A DNA stretch of 40,366 nt from the NCBI GenBank assembly GCA_005893275.1, contig VBOW01000039.1, positions 1-40,366 on the forward strand, read 5' to 3'. Shown here piece by piece: positions 36,620 through 40,366 of the stretch (position 1 is its first letter; each line of letters starts with the position of its first letter). This DNA is from Candidatus Eisenbacteria bacterium. GTDB taxonomy: Bacteria > Eisenbacteria > RBG-16-71-46 > SZUA-252. Position numbers and translations under genes: made by a program. The notes under the pieces are model-generated. The model was not told the origin of the DNA, ran no database searches, and saw only the letters and a list, made by a program, of their open reading frames with translations.

Positions 36620-37464
36620 GCCGGTCTGGCCCCCACAAGTCTCTCATCGGCAAGTGATTGGCGAATCTTGATCCAGGATCGAAGCAAACCGGGAAGCTCG
36701 GCGAGCGGCCACTGGCTTTCCCGGTCGGACTTGGCTCGGGGCGGGTCGGGATGGGTCTCGATGAAGATGCCGTCCACTCCCGCCGCCACGGCCGCCCGCC
36801 CCAGCACCGGGATGAACTCGCGCTGCCCCCCGGTCTCGACGCCTCCCGGCCTCTGGACAGAATGGGTTGCGTCGAAGAAGACCGGACAGGCGCACCGCCT
36901 CATGATTTCGATCCCGCGGAAGTCCACGACCAGATCGCCGTACCCGAACATGGTTCCCCGTTCGGTCAGGATCACCCCTTCCGCTCCCGCCGCGCGGGCC
37001 TTGTCCACCGCCCGGGCCATCGATCCGGGGTCGAGGAACTGCCCCTTCTTGAGATGCACCGGCTTGCCGCTCCGAGCCACGGCTTCAATGAGCGCGGTCT
37101 GACGACACAGGAACGCCGGGACCTGGATCAAGTCTAGGACCTGGGCCGCGGCGGCGACTTCCGAAATGTCGTGGACGTCGCTCGTTACGGGAACCCCGGC
37201 CGCGTCGCGTATCCGCGCCAGCTCTCGAAGGCCCTCCTGAGCGCCCGGACCGCGGTAGCTCTCTCGGGTGGAACGGTTCGCCTTCGCATAGGAAGCCTTG
37301 AACACGAAGGGAAGCCTGAGCGCCGAGGAGATTCGCTTGACCTCACGAGCCACTTCCTCCGCCATGCCGGGGTCTTCCAGGGCGCAGGGCCCCGCGATGA
37401 GCGCGAAGCGGCCCGGCTCGAATCGAACGCTTCCGACGTCGAACGCTTTCCACGCTTCCGGCAC
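36616..37464 (-). CDS. kdsA: KDO-8-phosphate synthase
   Basis: 282 residues. It condenses arabinose-5-phosphate with phosphoenolpyruvate to KDO-8-phosphate. Seen: FALIAGPCALED with Cys27, FKASYAKANRSTRESYRGPG, PVTSDVHD, LKKGQFLDP, ILTERGTMFGYGDLVVD and DATHSVQRPGG. The cysteine at position 27 (Asn in the Escherichia coli enzyme) marks the metal-dependent class known from Aquifex. GTG 37464 has a TAGGAGAG site about 9 nt before it. It lies 12 nt after pyrG. Confidence 0.96.
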   Translation of the reverse strand: MPEAWKAFDVGSVRFEPGRFALIAGPCALEDPGMAEEVAREVKRISSALRLPFVFKASYAKANRSTRESYRGPGAQEGLRELARIRDAAGVPVTSDVHDISEVAAAAQVLDLIQVPAFLCRQTALIEAVARSGKPVHLKKGQFLDPGSMARAVDKARAAGAEGVILTERGTMFGYGDLVVDFRGIEIMRRCACPVFFDATHSVQRPGGVETGGQREFIPVLGRAAVAAGVDGIFIETHPDPPRAKSDRESQWPLAELPGLLRSWIKIRQSLADERLVGARPA

Positions 37465-37476
37465 GATGAGGCTCTC

Positions 37477-39908
<2,432 letters not shown>

Positions 39909-39913
39909 GAGTC

Positions 39914-39942
39914 ATGCTAGCAACCACCGCGCCGGCGGTCAA
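39914..39942 (-). promoter_or_regulatory. Probable main promoter of the cluster, upstream of kdsB
   Basis: Minus strand: TTGACC (39942-39937), a 17-nt spacer, TAGCAT (39919-39914). Only GACTC separates the -10 box from GTG 39908, so transcription would start at or within the first codon, giving a leaderless mRNA. This is the last gap with a promoter-like sequence before polA-coaE, so it may drive over 25 kb of coupled genes. Motif-based. Confidence 0.5.
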
Positions 39943-39999
39943 GGGGGCGTATAACTCGTGTCAGTCACGGAACATGGAGATCCAGGCTCGCGGGACCGA

Positions 40000-40366
40000 T
40001 CATGGAGACCGCCCCACGGCCCCGCTCCACGCGAATCCGATTTCAAGGGAATTGCCCGCGAGGGCGTTTTGGCCCTCCAGGACGTGCGAGATGCCGGTCT
40101 CCATCAGGAGCCCTGGGAAAATCGGGATCCCCAGCACGCCGTCCACGGTTGCGTATCGAGAGCTGGCGCGCTCCGGGTCGAAGCGCGCCCCACGATTCTG
40201 GTCGCTTTCCCTCTCTGTCGACCGCACTCCTCGAAGCACGCTCCGCCACGAGAGCCTACCGGGCAGCGTCCCGCCCACCTCCGCCGAATAGATGTATTCA
40301 TTCGGATAATTCCCCCCTCGGTGGGTCCATCCCGCGTCGCCCGTCGTGTAGAGCCAACCCCAGGAG
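40000..40366 (-). CDS. C-terminal part of a probable outer-membrane beta-barrel protein
   Basis: 122 codons are open from the window edge to a TGA at 40002-40000; the N-terminus lies outside. The sequence alternates polar and hydrophobic residues in strand-like blocks (YIYSAEVGGTLPGRLSWRSV, SSRYATVDGVLGIPI, LLMETGISHVL) and ends with NSLEIGFAWSGAVGRSP, resembling the last strands of an outer-membrane barrel, although it lacks the terminal aromatic residue. I cannot name the family. Between it and kdsB lie 91 nt holding the kdsB promoter and no clear terminator. Confidence 0.55.
   Translation of the reverse strand, partial: SWGWLYTTGDAGWTHRGGNYPNEYIYSAEVGGTLPGRLSWRSVLRGVRSTERESDQNRGARFDPERASSRYATVDGVLGIPIFPGLLMETGISHVLEGQNALAGNSLEIGFAWSGAVGRSP

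Noticed and set aside
39920-39940. Inverted repeat ACCGC-GCCG-GCGGT upstream of kdsB as operator or terminator
   Set aside because: The stem is only 5 bp, there is no T-run, and it lies in the spacer of the predicted promoter; a GC-rich spacer gives such repeats by chance.

Overview
The window is a GC-rich bacterial chromosome segment in which every gene I can support lies on the minus strand; the long forward-strand reading frames are antisense shadows. It holds 34 complete genes and 2 partial ones (one cut by each edge), no RNA genes, insertion sequences or CRISPR arrays, and no gene-free stretch above about 100 bases. The organism is diderm: KDO synthesis genes (kdsA, kdsB, kdsD), lptB/lptC, BamD and several lipoproteins are present. 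Two large secreted proteins carry C-terminal domains of the FlgD-like/type IX-sorting style. Together with a Deltaproteobacteria-like gene order (kdsD, lptC, lptB, rpoN, hpf, hprK, PTS genes), this suggests an uncultured high-GC phylum around the FCB group, for example Candidatus Eisenbacteria. That placement is inference.

Layout in direction of transcription (high to low coordinates). 40366-40000: end of a probable outer-membrane barrel gene. 39908-34269: kdsB, pyrG, kdsA, kdsD, lptC, lptB (KDO and LPS export, CTP supply). 34256-31280: rpoN, hpf, hprK. 31273-24653: a complete mannose-family phosphotransferase system (EIIA, EIIB, EIIC, EIID, HPr, EI), with a GH57 4-alpha-glucanotransferase gene inserted between EIIB and EIIC. 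24656-20116: a phosphoglucose/phosphomannose isomerase, a sugar nucleotidyltransferase, metK and ahcY. 20107-8970: ftsK, rimO, an unknown exported protein, a TPR protein, bamD, nadD, polA, coaE and prfB. 8973-7588: phosphomannomutase/phosphoglucomutase. 7548-641: a repeat-rich secreted protein, a metzincin-like secreted protein, a DUF4912 protein and a GH57 branching enzyme. 570-1: a partial lipoprotein gene.

The genes are packed extremely tightly. From kdsB to the branching enzyme most junctions are 4-nt ATGA/GTGA overlaps or gaps under 20 nt, so translation of neighbours is probably coupled over more than 39 kb. Only three gaps hold promoter-like sequences, each TTGACC/TTGACA followed after 17-18 nt by TAGNNT: before kdsB, before coaE and before the lipoprotein gene. 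At kdsB and coaE the -10 box sits 5-6 nt from the start codon, which suggests leaderless mRNAs.

Points that simple ORF calling would get wrong: prfB is a programmed +1 frameshift gene (CTT TGA C) that extends to 10074; EIIC probably starts at a CTG codon at 28269 rather than at the ATG at 28194; several starts are GTG or TTG. The most interesting system is the coupled cluster that joins RpoN, HPr kinase, a full PTS and an alpha-glucan enzyme to LPS and sugar-phosphate genes. It lacks kdsC, lptA and rapZ at the places where related clusters usually carry them.
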